64,000 nt of DNA. It comes from Harmothoe impar (Eukaryota > Annelida > Polychaeta > Phyllodocida > Polynoidae). Position numbers and translations under genes: made by a program. Position 1 is the stretch's first letter. Every line of letters starts with the position of its first letter. Positions 28,401-40,200 of the stretch are shown here, in pieces. The notes under the pieces are model-generated. The model saw nothing but the letters and a program-made list of their open reading frames with translations. It was not told the DNA's origin and made no database searches. The DNA is taken from positions 19,273,166 to 19,337,165 of the forward strand of contig OX381717.1 in assembly GCA_947462335.1 (NCBI GenBank), given 5' to 3'.

Positions 28401-30866
28401 AATACATCATGTAAGATACCTTCCCCCATGACCTGGTTCCCATGCTAAGTCCTAGTACAATGGTGATCCAGGCTAGGAGCAGACACATAGCAAGAGGCCA
28501 CTGCACTCCTCCAATGTCATCTAAACCACTAGACAGGCCTAGCACATGGTTACTGAAAAAGTACAATATATTGATGCATATAAGTTAACTGAATAACATG
28601 TCTTTTTTAATTGTTGGGCGTACACAGCTGTGAATTTGAGCACCAATTAAGGGGAACCGCTGCTCAGTGGACCAAGCGGAGGTAGTAAGTGCTGCTTGTG
28701 GTAAATTAACTATAATTTACATACAATGCCGGTTAACTATCATCTATGAATATGCTCTCCATAAAAGGCTATAGTAAAGGCTTTTCAAATTCGATATGAT
28801 ACATTTAATTATGTGTATCGTTACTTGAAAAATTCCTCGCTCGGAAAGGATGCAGGTGAAGGTGTGAGCATGACAATGATCTCTTCAATAGAGTTGGTGT
28901 TATTGTAGCCTAGCACATTTGACTTGTTGCCCAAACTGGTCCTGGAGTGAGGGTGGGTTAATGACTCATCCATGCAGTCTGAATCATGTTGGAAAAAGGA
29001 TCACGGTAAATGGAAAAATTTAATCAAAAGTTCGCCACTGCAGTGGACATAGCCCACATTTTTTAGATACTTAACAACGGGATTGACTTTGGGTGTAGAG
29101 TGCATAATATTTTTAAAGTGGATGGCATCAACCACATGAAGAAAAATGAATGTGAATAATTTAGCCTTAAAAATCAACACCACATCATTTCATTCTGTGC
29201 TTTTATAACCTGATGAATATGTAAAACCCCTCCTCTAAGAACTATTAAACTCCTTTTTTTTCATACAGAGGGAGGGGAGGCGGCGATTTTAAAGATGAGG
29301 TTGTCTTAAAATACAAGGTTTGCAGCAATTATAATTCGAAAAGGGAAATCTTAGGGTAAACACTTACTGGCTGTGTTCCAATCATTGCTACAAGTTGCCC
29401 AGGGTAGTGGAGAGGAGAAGGAGGCAGCGACGTAGTATATGGAGTACGCCATCAGCATGACGTAGTATGTGGCAGATATGTTCACTATACACATAACCCA
29501 ACCTATACCTACAGGAATTAACATCAATGTGTATACATTTAGCTGTATAACTATACAATAAGCTCAACCTACTCCTTTGGTGATAGATAGACACATGTTA
29601 TTGGCCAATACCTCAAATTGTGAGGAAATAGACAGAGACCCACAATGATTTGTCTGAATAACAGATTTTTCCAAGAGTTGTATTTTAGATCATATCAAAC
29701 TTTGTGGAGCCAAACGTGATATGATCCAAGGTACCACAGTGCAGAAACTAAGAATTTGGGCTAATTAGACTTGTTCTCTGTCTACTACATGTAATTGCTA
29801 ATAAATCATATTTAAACCCTACATTAAAAAGATAGTTTCATAGCTATTTTAGTTATGTCATAATGGAGAATGAGCACTGGCATCTGTAGAAAGTCCATTC
29901 TACTACTTTAGCATAGTAACTTTGTTTTTCCATAATAAATATAATGTTGTCACAGACTAGACAACACATAATCACCTTGAAAAAGAGGACAGAGGTTCCA
30001 GACTCCAACAATCCCTTTCCGTCCATACTGTCCGAGCGCTAGGTCCATGGTAACGAGGGGAAATCCAATTATGGTCGTCATTAGCATGTATGGGATGAGG
30101 AAAGCTCCTGAAAGCGTGAAAGCCCCGCATTTGTGTATTTAACCCTTTAACGATGACATTTGTCGCCAGGATGCAGCAATGCAGTCCTGGCAAGTAACTT
30201 GCCTGTGCTGCATTGGTGCATCATGCCGACCCTTCGGGATTCTCTCAGCCCCATATGGTCAGCATGATGCTTGAATGCAGCCCTGGCAAGGTACTCTCCA
30301 GGGCTGCATTCATGTATCATGATGACCAAGGGCATGATGCATTAGGGTATTGTGCCGTCCTTAAAGGGTCATAAGGAGTATGCCTCAGTCTGAACCTGCC
30401 TTTTAGGGGGCGCCAAAAAGTTTGGTCCCCGCTCATGCGGGACCAGAATTATTTCAACCCCCTTGTATGAGAAAGCACCCACCACCCACAGATACTGTCT
30501 GCATGACCAATACAGGAATATACATAAAAAAAAAGGAGAATAGTTTGCATATGACATCAGGGAGGCATGATTATGGTGATATTGAAAACAAGACTAACCT
30601 GAAAATATTGCTTTTTCTTTATAATGTTGAGGCAGAACCTCATTAGTTCACAATGATCTCTTGTGTTTATTTACCAAAGATTTTCCCAAGAAACAAAGGA
30701 AATTATACTTACCACCACCATTCTTGTATGCTATATACGGAAATCTCCACAAATTGCCCAGGCCTACATTAGTACTTATAGCCGCCATGAAGAAGTCCAG
30801 CTTGTTGTCCCAGAGACTGGTCTTCTCCTTGCCATCCTTACCTCCCTTTAGAGGTGTGGTCTCCAT
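22297..30866 (-). CDS. SLC6-family transporter, gene A (exons 1-8 visible)
   Basis: Sodium- and chloride-coupled transporter of amino acids or related solutes in the plasma membrane. Exons (high to low): 30713-30866, 29976-30107, 29368-29508, 28825-28978, 28420-28552, 27505-27639, 23119-23222 and 22297-22421; all join in frame with GT-AG borders, giving 359 codons through TM7. Seen: [11 protein letters not shown] in TM1, GQYGRKG in TM2, a glycosylated loop (NKS, NNT) with Cys pair, [13 protein letters not shown], and QVFYSVG in TM6. Gly at the amine-transporter Asp position points to an amino-acid-type substrate. TM7 has Asp where Asn normally binds sodium 1. Exons 9-14 are not in the window; the LINE begins where they would follow. 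It may continue beyond the left edge or be truncated. Confidence 0.85.
22422..23118 (-). other. Gene A intron 7
   Basis: Contains the MITE at 22529-22609 and a short tandem array at about 23010-23110 in which ACATAATGGGGTCAAG-like units recur three or four times next to exon 7. These units resemble the exon 7 donor region of gene B (ACTTACATAATGGGGTT). Confidence 0.5.
22529..22609. mobile_element. MITE, TTAAAGGTGCAC family (copy 2)
   Basis: TTTAAAGGTGCACT at 22529-22542 faces AGTGCGCTTTTAAA at 22596-22609, near-perfect 14-bp inverted ends on an 81-bp element. Related to 447-479. Confidence 0.65.
23119..23222 (-). CDS. Gene A exon 7 (TM6)
   Basis: Encodes [18 protein letters not shown] and [12 protein letters not shown]; 104 nt. 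The Gln of VQVFYSVG matches the chloride-site Gln of the family. Confidence 0.85.
23273..23345 (-). tRNA. Degenerate tRNA-like sequence (pseudogene or SINE head)
   Basis: Reads GGGGAAG-TA-GCTC-AGTTGGTA-GAGC on the minus strand, with a good T arm GTGGG-TTAGAGT-CCCAC and acceptor TTTCTCC. The anticodon arm pairs only as CAGGT/ATCTG around a 6-base loop, so it is not a standard tRNA. It sits in gene A intron 6 and may head a tRNA-derived SINE. Confidence 0.5.
23346..24601 (-). other. Gene A intron 6, first part
   Basis: No exon seen. At 24038-24066 a run of AGGTCA-type half-sites includes AGGTCAAAGGTCA (direct repeat with one-base spacing); GGTCATGA repeats lie at about 24188-24222. Confidence 0.5.
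24602..24870 (-). pseudogene. Fragment of a transposon-type protein (LPPTxxAL..HxxRAxYQ..IW class)
   Basis: The minus strand encodes [34 protein letters not shown] and [20 protein letters not shown], a pattern I recognise from the C-terminal part of uncharacterised transposon-encoded proteins common in invertebrate genomes. There is no start and no upstream domain in any frame, so this is a relic in gene A intron 6. Confidence 0.5.
24871..26767 (-). other. Gene A intron 6, middle part
   Basis: A minus-strand open stretch (24928-25413) holds a 70-base tandem duplication (units ending near 25273 and 25343) encoding VGDGN.SLPNTR twice; I do not recognise it. At 26081-26123, TGACCTTT units (reverse AGGTCA) recur. 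No SLC6 exon found. Confidence 0.4.
26768..27156. mobile_element. MITE related to 6221-6547
   Basis: The left arm from GTCAACCACTGTCCCC (26768) and the right arm ending GGCGACATTGGTTGAC (27156) are imperfect inverted repeats. The right arm shares CTTGACCCATCTAT.ATAGTC and CAGCAGTGCC.GACCCTT with the 6221-6547 element. Confidence 0.6.
27505..27639 (-). CDS. Gene A exon 6 (TM5)
   Basis: Encodes [19 protein letters not shown] and [11 protein letters not shown]; 135 nt, phase 0 at both ends. Confidence 0.85.
28420..28552 (-). CDS. Gene A exon 5 (TM4)
   Basis: Encodes [15 protein letters not shown] and [11 protein letters not shown] TM4 ending GTRSWGK; 133 nt, matching gene B. Confidence 0.85.
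28825..28978 (-). CDS. Gene A exon 4 (extracellular loop 2)
   Basis: Encodes [26 protein letters not shown] and FPSEEFF, with N-glycosylation sequons. 154 nt, eight codons longer than in gene B, in frame. Confidence 0.8.
29368..29508 (-). CDS. Gene A exon 3 (TM3)
   Basis: Encodes [25 protein letters not shown] and [13 protein letters not shown]; 141 nt, one codon shorter than gene B. Confidence 0.85.
29976..30107 (-). CDS. Gene A exon 2 (TM2)
   Basis: Encodes [19 protein letters not shown] and [12 protein letters not shown]; 132 nt, as in gene B. Confidence 0.85.
30140..30370. mobile_element. MITE-like inverted-repeat insertion in gene A intron 1
   Basis: AACCCTTTAACGATGACA near 30141 faces GTGCCGTCCTTAAAGGGT ending near 30369. 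Inside are nested hairpins built on CAGTCCTGGCAAG, GCAGCCCTGGCAAGG and CCAGGGCTGCATTCATG. It lies about 33 bases from the exon 2 acceptor. Confidence 0.5.
30713..30866 (-). CDS. Gene A exon 1 (start, TM1)
   Basis: Begins at ATG 30866-30864 (METTPLKGG) and encodes [13 protein letters not shown] and [18 protein letters not shown]. Donor GTAAGT. A TTTCTCTGTAG acceptor-like sequence lies about 15 bases upstream of the ATG, so an upstream non-coding exon is likely. Confidence 0.85.
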
Positions 30867-33800
30867 GATTCTTTTTGTATCTACAGAGAAAGTCAGATAC
30901 ATTGATCTCTGTCTCAATTGTTTTTCCTGCTCTGTACTGCAGGAATGGAAGTGTGAAATGTTGCCTTCTAATCTCCACTGGGTCCTGTTTCATAATAGTG
31001 CTTTACTTTTATAACCTCTATATTAAGGATAATAGATTAAACAGATGTTCTATTAATATTTCTAAAAAGGTTATTCTGAAATAACTTTAGTATAACAAGG
31101 CTTTAAACATGAAAGCTTATTCCCTGACTGTTGACTTTATTGGATCTTTTCATCAGCAATTGATTCATAGGGCTATAATTTGTGGAAATGCCTCTGAAGG
31201 ATGATATATGGTGAAGAGATCATGCATACCATGCCATTGATGCAGGTGCTTCCACAGTAATAATATTACAGGCTATAACACAGTTAGAAGTGTCAATACC
31301 GATGGGCCTATACCTTGTGATGTATAGGATACCTCTATGATTGAATGGGGGCTCGGTCAACTATGAAGGCAGATGGCAGAGGAAATGGAAAACTATTGAA
31401 AAATAATGTCTCTTTCTGTGGACCCTCTCTCATCAGCGATTTTGGCTACTTAGAAAAAGAACCACATAACCCTTTTTTAGATAGTTGCCATGGTTAACCC
31501 CCATAAGTAATTACATACATAAATAGTATCAGAATATAACTATGTACTGCTCAATATGCCCCTCAAAGTGTGCAGTTGATTTGAACTGTGCTGCTATTGC
31601 AAGCTAAATTGTTAGATATATATGCATCCTACATCTAGGACATTGAACCTATTATGGGAAATTGATACGAGTTATGAAACAAGCCCCTGGGGAGGGGAGT
31701 ACATGTTACCTGTGTGTGGGCAGTCTCAGCAATAATATGCTGGTTCTCATTACAGTCTTGTATTAAATACTTGCTAATGCAAAATCAAATGGATTCAAGA
31801 ACACTCCAGGTGTTATATCTACTCTATACATCTAGATGAATGCATCTACGTAATCCTTTGATGCTCCTACAATGACCCCATATCCTGCTACAAGAGTTAC
31901 TCTTTACATTATGCCATAAGATACTAATGGAAAAAGTCCAATTTTGAGTTCAAATGCAGTACATAAGTGTCATACTATCATAATAACTATATGTGAATAT
32001 CAACCAGGATGTATCATGGTATACCATAATACATCATACACTACCTTGGTATTTCAGGGTACATATAACCATAGTTTTGTCAGATTTAGTAACAATGTCC
32101 AATTTGGCAACAAAATGTTAAATTTCAAAAAGGGTAAGATCTTTTAAAAATATGTTCAATTAGATGAAAAAAATGTCAAATTTAACTAGGTTAGACAACT
32201 GCTTTGCCAAGCATCAAACCAACCATGCCACTGAATTCCTTGGGCCCGCACTAGGGGGATAGGTCATTAATGATCAGTAATTAGGCCAACTCATTTACCA
32301 TGTAAGGTGCTGCGGATAGAGATATGTATACAATAATGCATAGAATTACACTAGAAATAAGCGGATACAAAGTAGGGGACGTTACAGTGGCCGTTTTAGC
32401 AGAAAGTGGGATGAATTTTATCTTCTAAATTAAAAGCTCTTTCCTGTCATGCTTGGACTACGACATACAATGTTCAACAAGTGAAATAACCAGTCAAATT
32501 ACAAGAGACAGTGCAGGTAGTTTTATTTGAAATGATTGAAACACTTTTAATAGTTTCAGTAAATTAAGCCATATGAAATAAACAAAAGATTTAAAGAATC
32601 AGGTGTCAGTCCTGTTATAATACCCTGCTGCTGATAAACACCCTTTGGTGTTTAAGCTAGCCAATAAAAGACTCTCCCATCATTGATTCAATTCAAAGCC
32701 TAATGATGTGCTAGAGAGTATGACTCAAATATAATCATACCTGTAAATAACTCAGTAAATACAATACACTACCGTTGTAAATCAATCACTTTCCGATTTT
32801 ATCTATATACTCAATAAGCATTTACTGTACGCAAATTGGAGGGTAAAATCACAAATAAGTTGGTATATATCATACAATAAACCCGTGGCCTGCAAAACAG
32901 AATAGGTGTAGATATCACCGGAGATAAAAGTCTAAAGGTGTGTTGTTTAAACCGGCTGGGGTGTTTGAACAGTCTCTACTTGCACATACGGTAGTCCTCC
33001 ACCTGCTCACTGAGGACAGAGAATTGAACTGGCACACCCCCTGTATGGGACTTTGAAAACTACCTATTACAGTTGTACCTGCCCTGCCACCTGGTCACAG
33101 GTGATAACTAACCAAAACTTCAATGTCAGCGTTTAGGGGGATCCAATTGCCCCATCATCTAGTTAGTAATAGAGGCATAAAACGAAAATACACATCTGTC
33201 TCTCAAACGCAACATGTCTTATAAACCGCTATAATTCTCTAACACTACAACATATGACCCCTAATCAATGATACACCCATGTCAAAAAGACTTCCTCCTC
33301 TAAACCTGCTACATATTAGAGGCATGAATTATTTGTGAATAGAGAAATCTATGCTAGCTGTCCTGACATTGAGTTGTCCATTTAGCCTAAGATTGTAAGG
33401 CCAAAAATAAAAAAAAACAAAAGGTGTGTTTCAGGTTACCCAACCAGACCTAGCAAAACAGAGCCGACCCTAGAAAATTTATGCAATTTTGAAAAAATAT
33501 CTATAATTTAGGTCATTTCTGGGCTATTTAAGGGTCGATCTGATAGTTAACGAGTCTAGGCGGTCGTCGGCGAGTCAGTAGGCAGGATTATATATGTACC
33601 CCTTTTGTGAGACAGAGCCATCTGCACTTTGCTCACCCCTTCACAAATAGAATGACATCAAGTAAGTTGTGCAGGTCATATTACGTGTGAAAGGTCTAGT
33701 CAAGAAAAGAACTATCATCTCATCACAATATATGTAAAATATTATTCCACTTTAAGGAGACAGGGTTGGGGGGGGGGGGAGGCCCACTATAAAACATAAT

Positions 33801-34171
33801 ATTTATTTGATAATTGAATATAGTGAGTCTAGCCAAAGGTACAAACACCAAGGAAAACTCAAGCTGGTATTGTCTCAAAAGTCATAGGGTCATGTAACTT
33901 ATGATGTCATAGGGTAAGAAATTCGAATCACCCAATCAGAGCCTAGCTTTTGATTAATGGTACACAATTTGAATATTAGCCAGTCAGACACTAGTATTTG
34001 GTCACGTGTCCTTATGATGTCGTAGGGCGGAAATTCCAATCAGCCTGTGAGAGCATAGCTTTTGAAAAACGGCATGGAATTTGAATATTAGCCGATCCCA
34101 GGCTAGTATTTGGTCAGATGTCTTTTTCGAGACCATAGCAAGGTCTAAGGTGGTTGACTCCATCATGTGCG
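30867..34171. other. Intergenic DNA between gene A start and gene B end
   Basis: 3.3 kb with no coding exon seen; it should contain the gene A promoter and upstream exon(s). A degraded repeat at 33399-33545 matches a MITE at 51817-52048. A G-rich run lies at 33768-33779, and three half-similar blocks containing GAATATTAGCC...CTAGTATTTGGTCA lie at about 33970-34120. Confidence 0.4.
33399..33545. mobile_element. MITE with GGCCAAAAAA end, degraded copy 2
   Basis: Shares GTTTCAGGTTACC, CAAAACAG.GCCGACC and TATGCAATTTTGAA with the reverse complement of 51817-52048. The far end is lost. Confidence 0.45.
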
Positions 34172-34276
34172 TTAATCCACATCTGTAGCCTTTATTGGTT
34201 CCAGTTGATAGTTCATTAGTTCCTCCCTGGCTTCCGCGCCCCAGTCAGATGTTGGGCGGATCAAATTTGGCAAATC
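34172..34276 (-). CDS. Gene B exon 14 (C-terminal tail, stop)
   Basis: Encodes [13 protein letters not shown], then [20 protein letters not shown] and D, with TAA at 34174-34172. The LIRPTSDWG block matches the conserved SLC6 tail (L-x-P-x-x-x-W-G). Confidence 0.8.
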   Translation of the reverse strand, partial: DLPNLIRPTSDWGAEAREELMNYQLEPIKATDVD

Positions 34277-37200
34277 CTGGAACAGGAACAATGGTTCTTC
34301 TGAGGGAGTGGTCATTTCTAAAACAACAGGTAGATTTCTGTTTGAGGAGCAAAGACATTTTTGTTCCTCTTTTAGACGAGTGCAAGTCTGTTTGGTCCTC
34401 CCCACCCCTTTTAGGAAAAATTACTTTTCATTATAACTGTCAGATTATATAATCCTGATTGCAATACAGTTAGATTATTCAAAGGATGGGAGAACATCAC
34501 AGCACTCCATTTGCAGAATATATGGATAGTTTGAGATCAGGTAAGGGGCCATGGGGCAAGGTTGTAGCTATGTAAGGAATGTGCACACTCAGAAATTAAT
34601 GCATTATGTTCATTTATGGCCAAACATAATGCCCACCAATGGGTGTATTACAGCATATTTTAAGAGACTTTACATGAAGTGTTAAATGGCTATCCCAGCC
34701 AATAATAAAATGTTATTTAACATCAAAATAATGTTTTGACTTTTTATAACATTTTGCCATAGTAAGGAGCCTTAGACTAGTTAGATAAACATTATCAGAC
34801 ATGTGCACATGTTGATATCTGCATTGATCTGTAGAAAGCTCTTTTCAGTAAAATAAACGTTTAAATTTAAAAATTAAAATTGATATAATGTTATAATAAT
34901 GGTTATAAATTATTGTAAAACATTCATTGTTTACTGGAATAGCACATAGAAGGACGATGCAGCCTTTAAATGGTTAACACTAACTCACCTGCCTGTCCTT
35001 AACCGTCCAGAGTTTGTAGATGATGAATGCAGGGATGGGCAGCCACTCCACAACAGTAATCATCCAACCCACAACGTTCGCCCATGTCGGGAACATGTAA
35101 GCACCATAGTGTGGGGAGTACCAGTTCATAGATATTGACACCAGAACACACTGGGCAGGGAAGCATGAAGATGTTACTGATGAGGTATTTGTAAATAGAC
35201 TAGGCCACTCAAAATAGAATTGTTTCTCCTTACCAAGGAGTGAAAAAAAATTGATGTTTATTGATCCATGAATTGTGTTTTGATGCTAATTATTCCTAGC
35301 TTACTGCATTAGTGACAGCATAAGCTTTAATTTGATCTGCCAATATTTCTCCAAATAAAAAAAATCAAGATTTTATGATGCAGACATTGATGAGAAACAA
35401 CTCTATTTTTTGAGTGGCCCTATATTCATATTGTGAATTAATCCATATTTTTCCCGAGCCTCTAGAATGCAGGGTATATGTGCCCCAGTACACGGGAATT
35501 ATGAATACAAGCTGATTAGCTTCTCAGCTTGGAGGAGAAAAAAAGGGATAGAACATTATTCTTTTAGGCAACTGGGAGGAGAGGAGAGGCTGGTGCACAA
35601 AAGCAAGAGCACCATCGCCCCAAGCGGAGGGAGGTGGAACTACAACATGATATATATGTACAGTGCCTCCCACTGGAGGAGTGGTAACCAATGACACAAG
35701 GAGGTGGGTGACTTCAATAGTGCTTAAAACCGCACCGTCCCTATATATAGGGCTGAGTACCTGTCCTGACTCCACTCCTCCTGTCGCTGGAGAGGCATTG
35801 ATATTAACCATGCACCAGCAGCAGTGTATCAAATCGTATGTGACTAATATACTACTATGTATATACTATATATACTAGAATGTATGGAACACTCAGTGGG
35901 CAGAGCACAGCTCAGGAGGCATTATTAGGCGTATATCAACACCACCCATCAATGAGCCAGCATCAATTTACCTCAACCCCCACCTCCCCTATAAAGGTTT
36001 AGAGTGCCGGTCCTCACTCAGCTCCGACTCGTACTGGAGGGACAGCAAGTATTTTGCCTTTCAGCACTGACTCTATAGTTATCATTTAATCTGTTAATGA
36101 CTGTATAGAAGCCATCCTAAAATGTATATAATGAAGGCATCCTAGTCCTCCATGGTCTAGGTGAAAATTAAAGGATCTGGATCGCTTGCTCCAGAAGCAC
36201 ATGCGCAGACAATAGTGTAGTGGGTCGCCGCTGTACTATTTCTATGGAACCAGTTGGAGTTATATTTGGTATATGTGTTGTCGTGTATCCAGGCCGCACT
36301 CCTGTCTACTGCCGAGTATAAGGTTATATAAGCCCACCTGAGGAATGGTGGAGCGCGGCCTGGTTATGTGCATTGAGCCGTGACCGCCACGTGTCACCCG
36401 ACATATCTCGGGTACGGTGTCGGCTCGGATGCACCGGCGCGTGGTTACCCGGAGTTCCTCGGGAACTCAAGTGTTTACGAGTAATGGAGAGAATTACATA
36501 ACGACCAGTACATAAGACCTGGGGTTCTGCTAATCGAGGACCCAGTCTTGCTGCGCACTTCGGCCAGCTTGGCTGCTCCACAACAGAGCTTCCCCGAACT
36601 CTGTTGTACCTTTTAGGCCTAGTCCTGTCGCTGCTTCCACCTTGGTCACCCTGCGTCTTTCTCTGTTCCACCCTCTGGGGGAACTAGAGGAGATAGACGC
36701 ACTGGTGCACAACTCCGGGTACAGAACTCCCTCTGGGGGAGTCTGATCCAAGTGGAGTTAACCAAGATGGAAGAGAGCCTTGGAACTCGGGAATTATGTA
36801 CTAGACCGTGAGCGTATACCTCCTGTATGTTCATATGACCACTGGTGTTCAGAAGCCTATTTGATTATTGCTATCCGTCTGTATGATTACGAGCCGTATG
36901 TCAGAATGAATAAAATGTAATTTCTGAACAACCTATTTTTCGAATCTGGAGTTTTTCATAGCAGATGTCTATCTTAGAATAGCCAACAGCTACACTGGTG
37001 CCGTGACCACTTTGGGTAAGTATTGATTTACATTTATTTTTTTACTCTTCTTTCTGAAATTGAGAGGTAAGCTCTTATATGTTTGAACCAGAATTGGTAG
37101 GTTTCAAGGATAGCTATTACAGGTTGCTTTTGTGTGGTGAAGATATGTCAGATACGGAGGTACCTCCCCCGTTGGTTACTAACCAAGGGGAGGGAATGCG

Positions 37201-40200
37201 TCCTAGATTACGATCTAGGGTGAGGTTTAATGCTAGGCAGAAGGTACATACTTTCAATCAGAGTAGGGAAATTGGACATGGAGGAGAGGAGGAGGCCCAC
37301 GAGGTGAGATCTGAGGATTCACAAGGGGATCCTCCAGCAAAACGTCCAGCTCTAGAGTCAGATAGGGTTATGGAAGGACCTGTCCAGGTGGGGAACACCT
37401 CACGGGAGGATGTGACGCTTGGACAGGTGACCATGGAAGATGCTGGAGAGGATAGTGACTCTAGTATACCTAGTCTGGAGGGTACAGTAGCTATACCAGT
37501 GAGATGGGAACGTAGACCAGTACCCACTGTAGAAGCAGTGGGAGGGACTAGAGTGGTAGTCCCAGTTAGTCAGGAAGGAGTTGAGGTTGTCAAAAGAGAC
37601 GACCTAGAGGGAACTCCTGGGGAAGGGGAAGAGACAGCTGAGGTAACCTCCAGGGGAGATGGAATCTCCAGAGGAGATAAGCTGTTCCCGGATCCTTTTA
37701 GGTTGACAATACCTGGTCTAGAGGTTCCGCCTTATGAGCCCAGGGAAAGGTTGAGCCTGGAGGACATAAGGACGCTCCGATTGAGAAACGAGCATGAGCA
37801 TATGAAGGAAGGGATAAGGCTAGAGGAAGAATCCCTCAGGAAGTTGAAGGAGGAAAGGGAAGCTTTTGAAAAGAGTTTTTTGGCAAAAAGGTCAGGAAAC
37901 ATTGGGGAACATGCAGCTCAGATCAAACATCTGGAGCAGATTTCTGTCAATGTGGGTCTACTTGAGGGTACTGAAGTCAGACTGAAGTCTGAAACAGAAA
38001 AGCTAGTGGTGCGGAATAAAGAAATTAGTTCCGAGATTCTAGCAAGACAGTTACAAGTAGCGCAGTATGATGAGTTGTTGAAGAAGCAGGATAGTAAGCT
38101 GGGAGAGTTAGAGGCACTAGCTCAACAAGCTGAAAATCACATGATGAATAAGCTAGAACCAAAAGGGACGAAGGATATTGGGGACCCGGTGGGAAAGGCG
38201 CAGGAGGTGTCCAGAGATGAGACCTTTGTGACTGCCGACGAGCCCTCAGTAGTTATAGTCAATACGGTGGAGGAGGTAGTGGAACCACCTGTCACTGAGG
38301 ATCTAGATAGTTCCATGGTGATACATACAGCAGATATGTTATCCAGTGTGAGTGGACACTCATCGATGCATGGCAGTAAGTTTGATAAGAATGAGGAGTT
38401 CATGTTAGAACTGTGTGGTAGAGTTGAAAAACTGTTTCAGGAAAAGTTAGATTGCTTTCTTGAAGAAACAGAATCGGTGAGTGTGGAGAATGACACTAAG
38501 GGAGTAAAAGGAGACGTTCCGGTAGCCCAGGCTACAGGGAACAAGCCTCCTGTGGGACCAGTTAACACTGCTCCAGCTCCAGGTGCTCATTCTACTCCAG
38601 CTCCGGGGACAAGGCAAGTTCCTACAGTTCCGGTAAATGTGTCTACAGTAGGTAGACCAGGTTTGCCCGGTGGAGCATACATGAATGCTCGGCCGCCAGG
38701 TCAAGGGAATCTGGCTGGGCCTAACACCTCCTATGGGGGATGGGGCAATGTGGGACCGGATAACTGTTATGGGAACGCGAGGCCTATGTTCAATATACCA
38801 CCTCCCCCATTACCTGGCAGTCATGTAACTCCAGGAAGCATGTATACACCAAGGACCGGAGGTACTAACCAGAGTGGGACACCCTATCAACATAGGGGAA
38901 ATATGTCAATGGAAGATGAGGCAGTGTTCCAGAGCAATCCAGCAATTAGAAGATTGGGGATTGATGCGGTACCGAATGACGTGGGGAACTTTAAGGCAGT
39001 GGACTATGCTTTGAGCCAGGCTGATATACCCTTGAGAACGGGGATGACACCTGTGAGGAAACAGGCGATCAAGATGAAGCAGTATGATGGCTCGGTTCCA
39101 TGGAGAAAATGGTTCACACGATTTTCAGCAGATATGAGACATAATGGTTGGGAAGGCGATGAGTGCCTTGCAGCTTTGTCATGGTGTCTGCGGGATGGTC
39201 CTGGTGATCCCGCCCTAACAAGCTTTGAATTAAGCGGGGGAAGAACGTACAAGGGATTAGTGGAAACAGCTTCTTGGGCTTTAGGTTCCACATCCGGTGC
39301 GGATCCCGCATCTGAGCTAGAGGCAAGAGTTCAGAAGCCCGGTGAAGGGCACAGACAGTTTGGAATGGCTCTCAGAGTGCTAGCAGCAGAAGCATTTGCA
39401 TCTATGAGTCCAAGTGATCCATGGCTGGTAAGGAAGTTGTCCAGCCTGTATATAGATGGACTTAAAGATGAAAGATTGTCGAGCGAGATTGCTTCACAGT
39501 GGAAGACCACTATGTCACTAGCAGATATCTTCGAGCTTACGGAAGATGCTCTGAGAAAGAGGAAGCTGTTGAAAACTGTAGAGGCAGCCCCTGTAGCAGT
39601 AATAGAGATGCCCGTAGAAGAGGTTGAACTGACTACAGAGGGAGTGCAAGAGGTGGCAGCAATAGATCCTAAATGGAAAGGACGTCGTTCTTTTTATGTA
39701 AGACGAAAGGTTCCAGGGTCAGACGCTCAAGCGCCAGAGGAGGGTGCATTGAAGACCATGATCGGAAAAGTCATGGAGGAGCGTAGTAAGGCTGAGAAGG
39801 CTGAAAAGGTCGCAACTCGTGGTCGCGGTAAGGGGAAACCCAACAAAGACACGAAATGCTATAATTGTGGGAAGAAGGGTCACTTTGCAAGGACATGTTG
39901 GTCCAAGGATACTAAGAATGTATCATCGGTCGAGAAACAAAAAGACGGACCCTCTTCTGACCAAAGCCCACCACCGACGGAAAACTAACAGGGGTTGTTG
40001 TCGATGACAAGATAACAACCCCACCTGTGATTGTCAAAGGTACTATCAGGGGAGAATCAAAAGATTCCATTTCATGGGAACCGCTGGGGTTAGCCGCACC
40101 TGAGTCTGATCCGCCAGGTGGAGATGGGCCCCAGGGAACGGACGAGAAAGGTGTTGAAGATTTAGCTCATCTGGACACTGTCCGCAGAATTGAGTTGGCG

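Noticed and set aside
36324..36834. Minus-strand frames of 62-115 codons, repeated at 50579-51089
   Set aside because: They lie entirely in the two LTRs and are explained by LTR identity.
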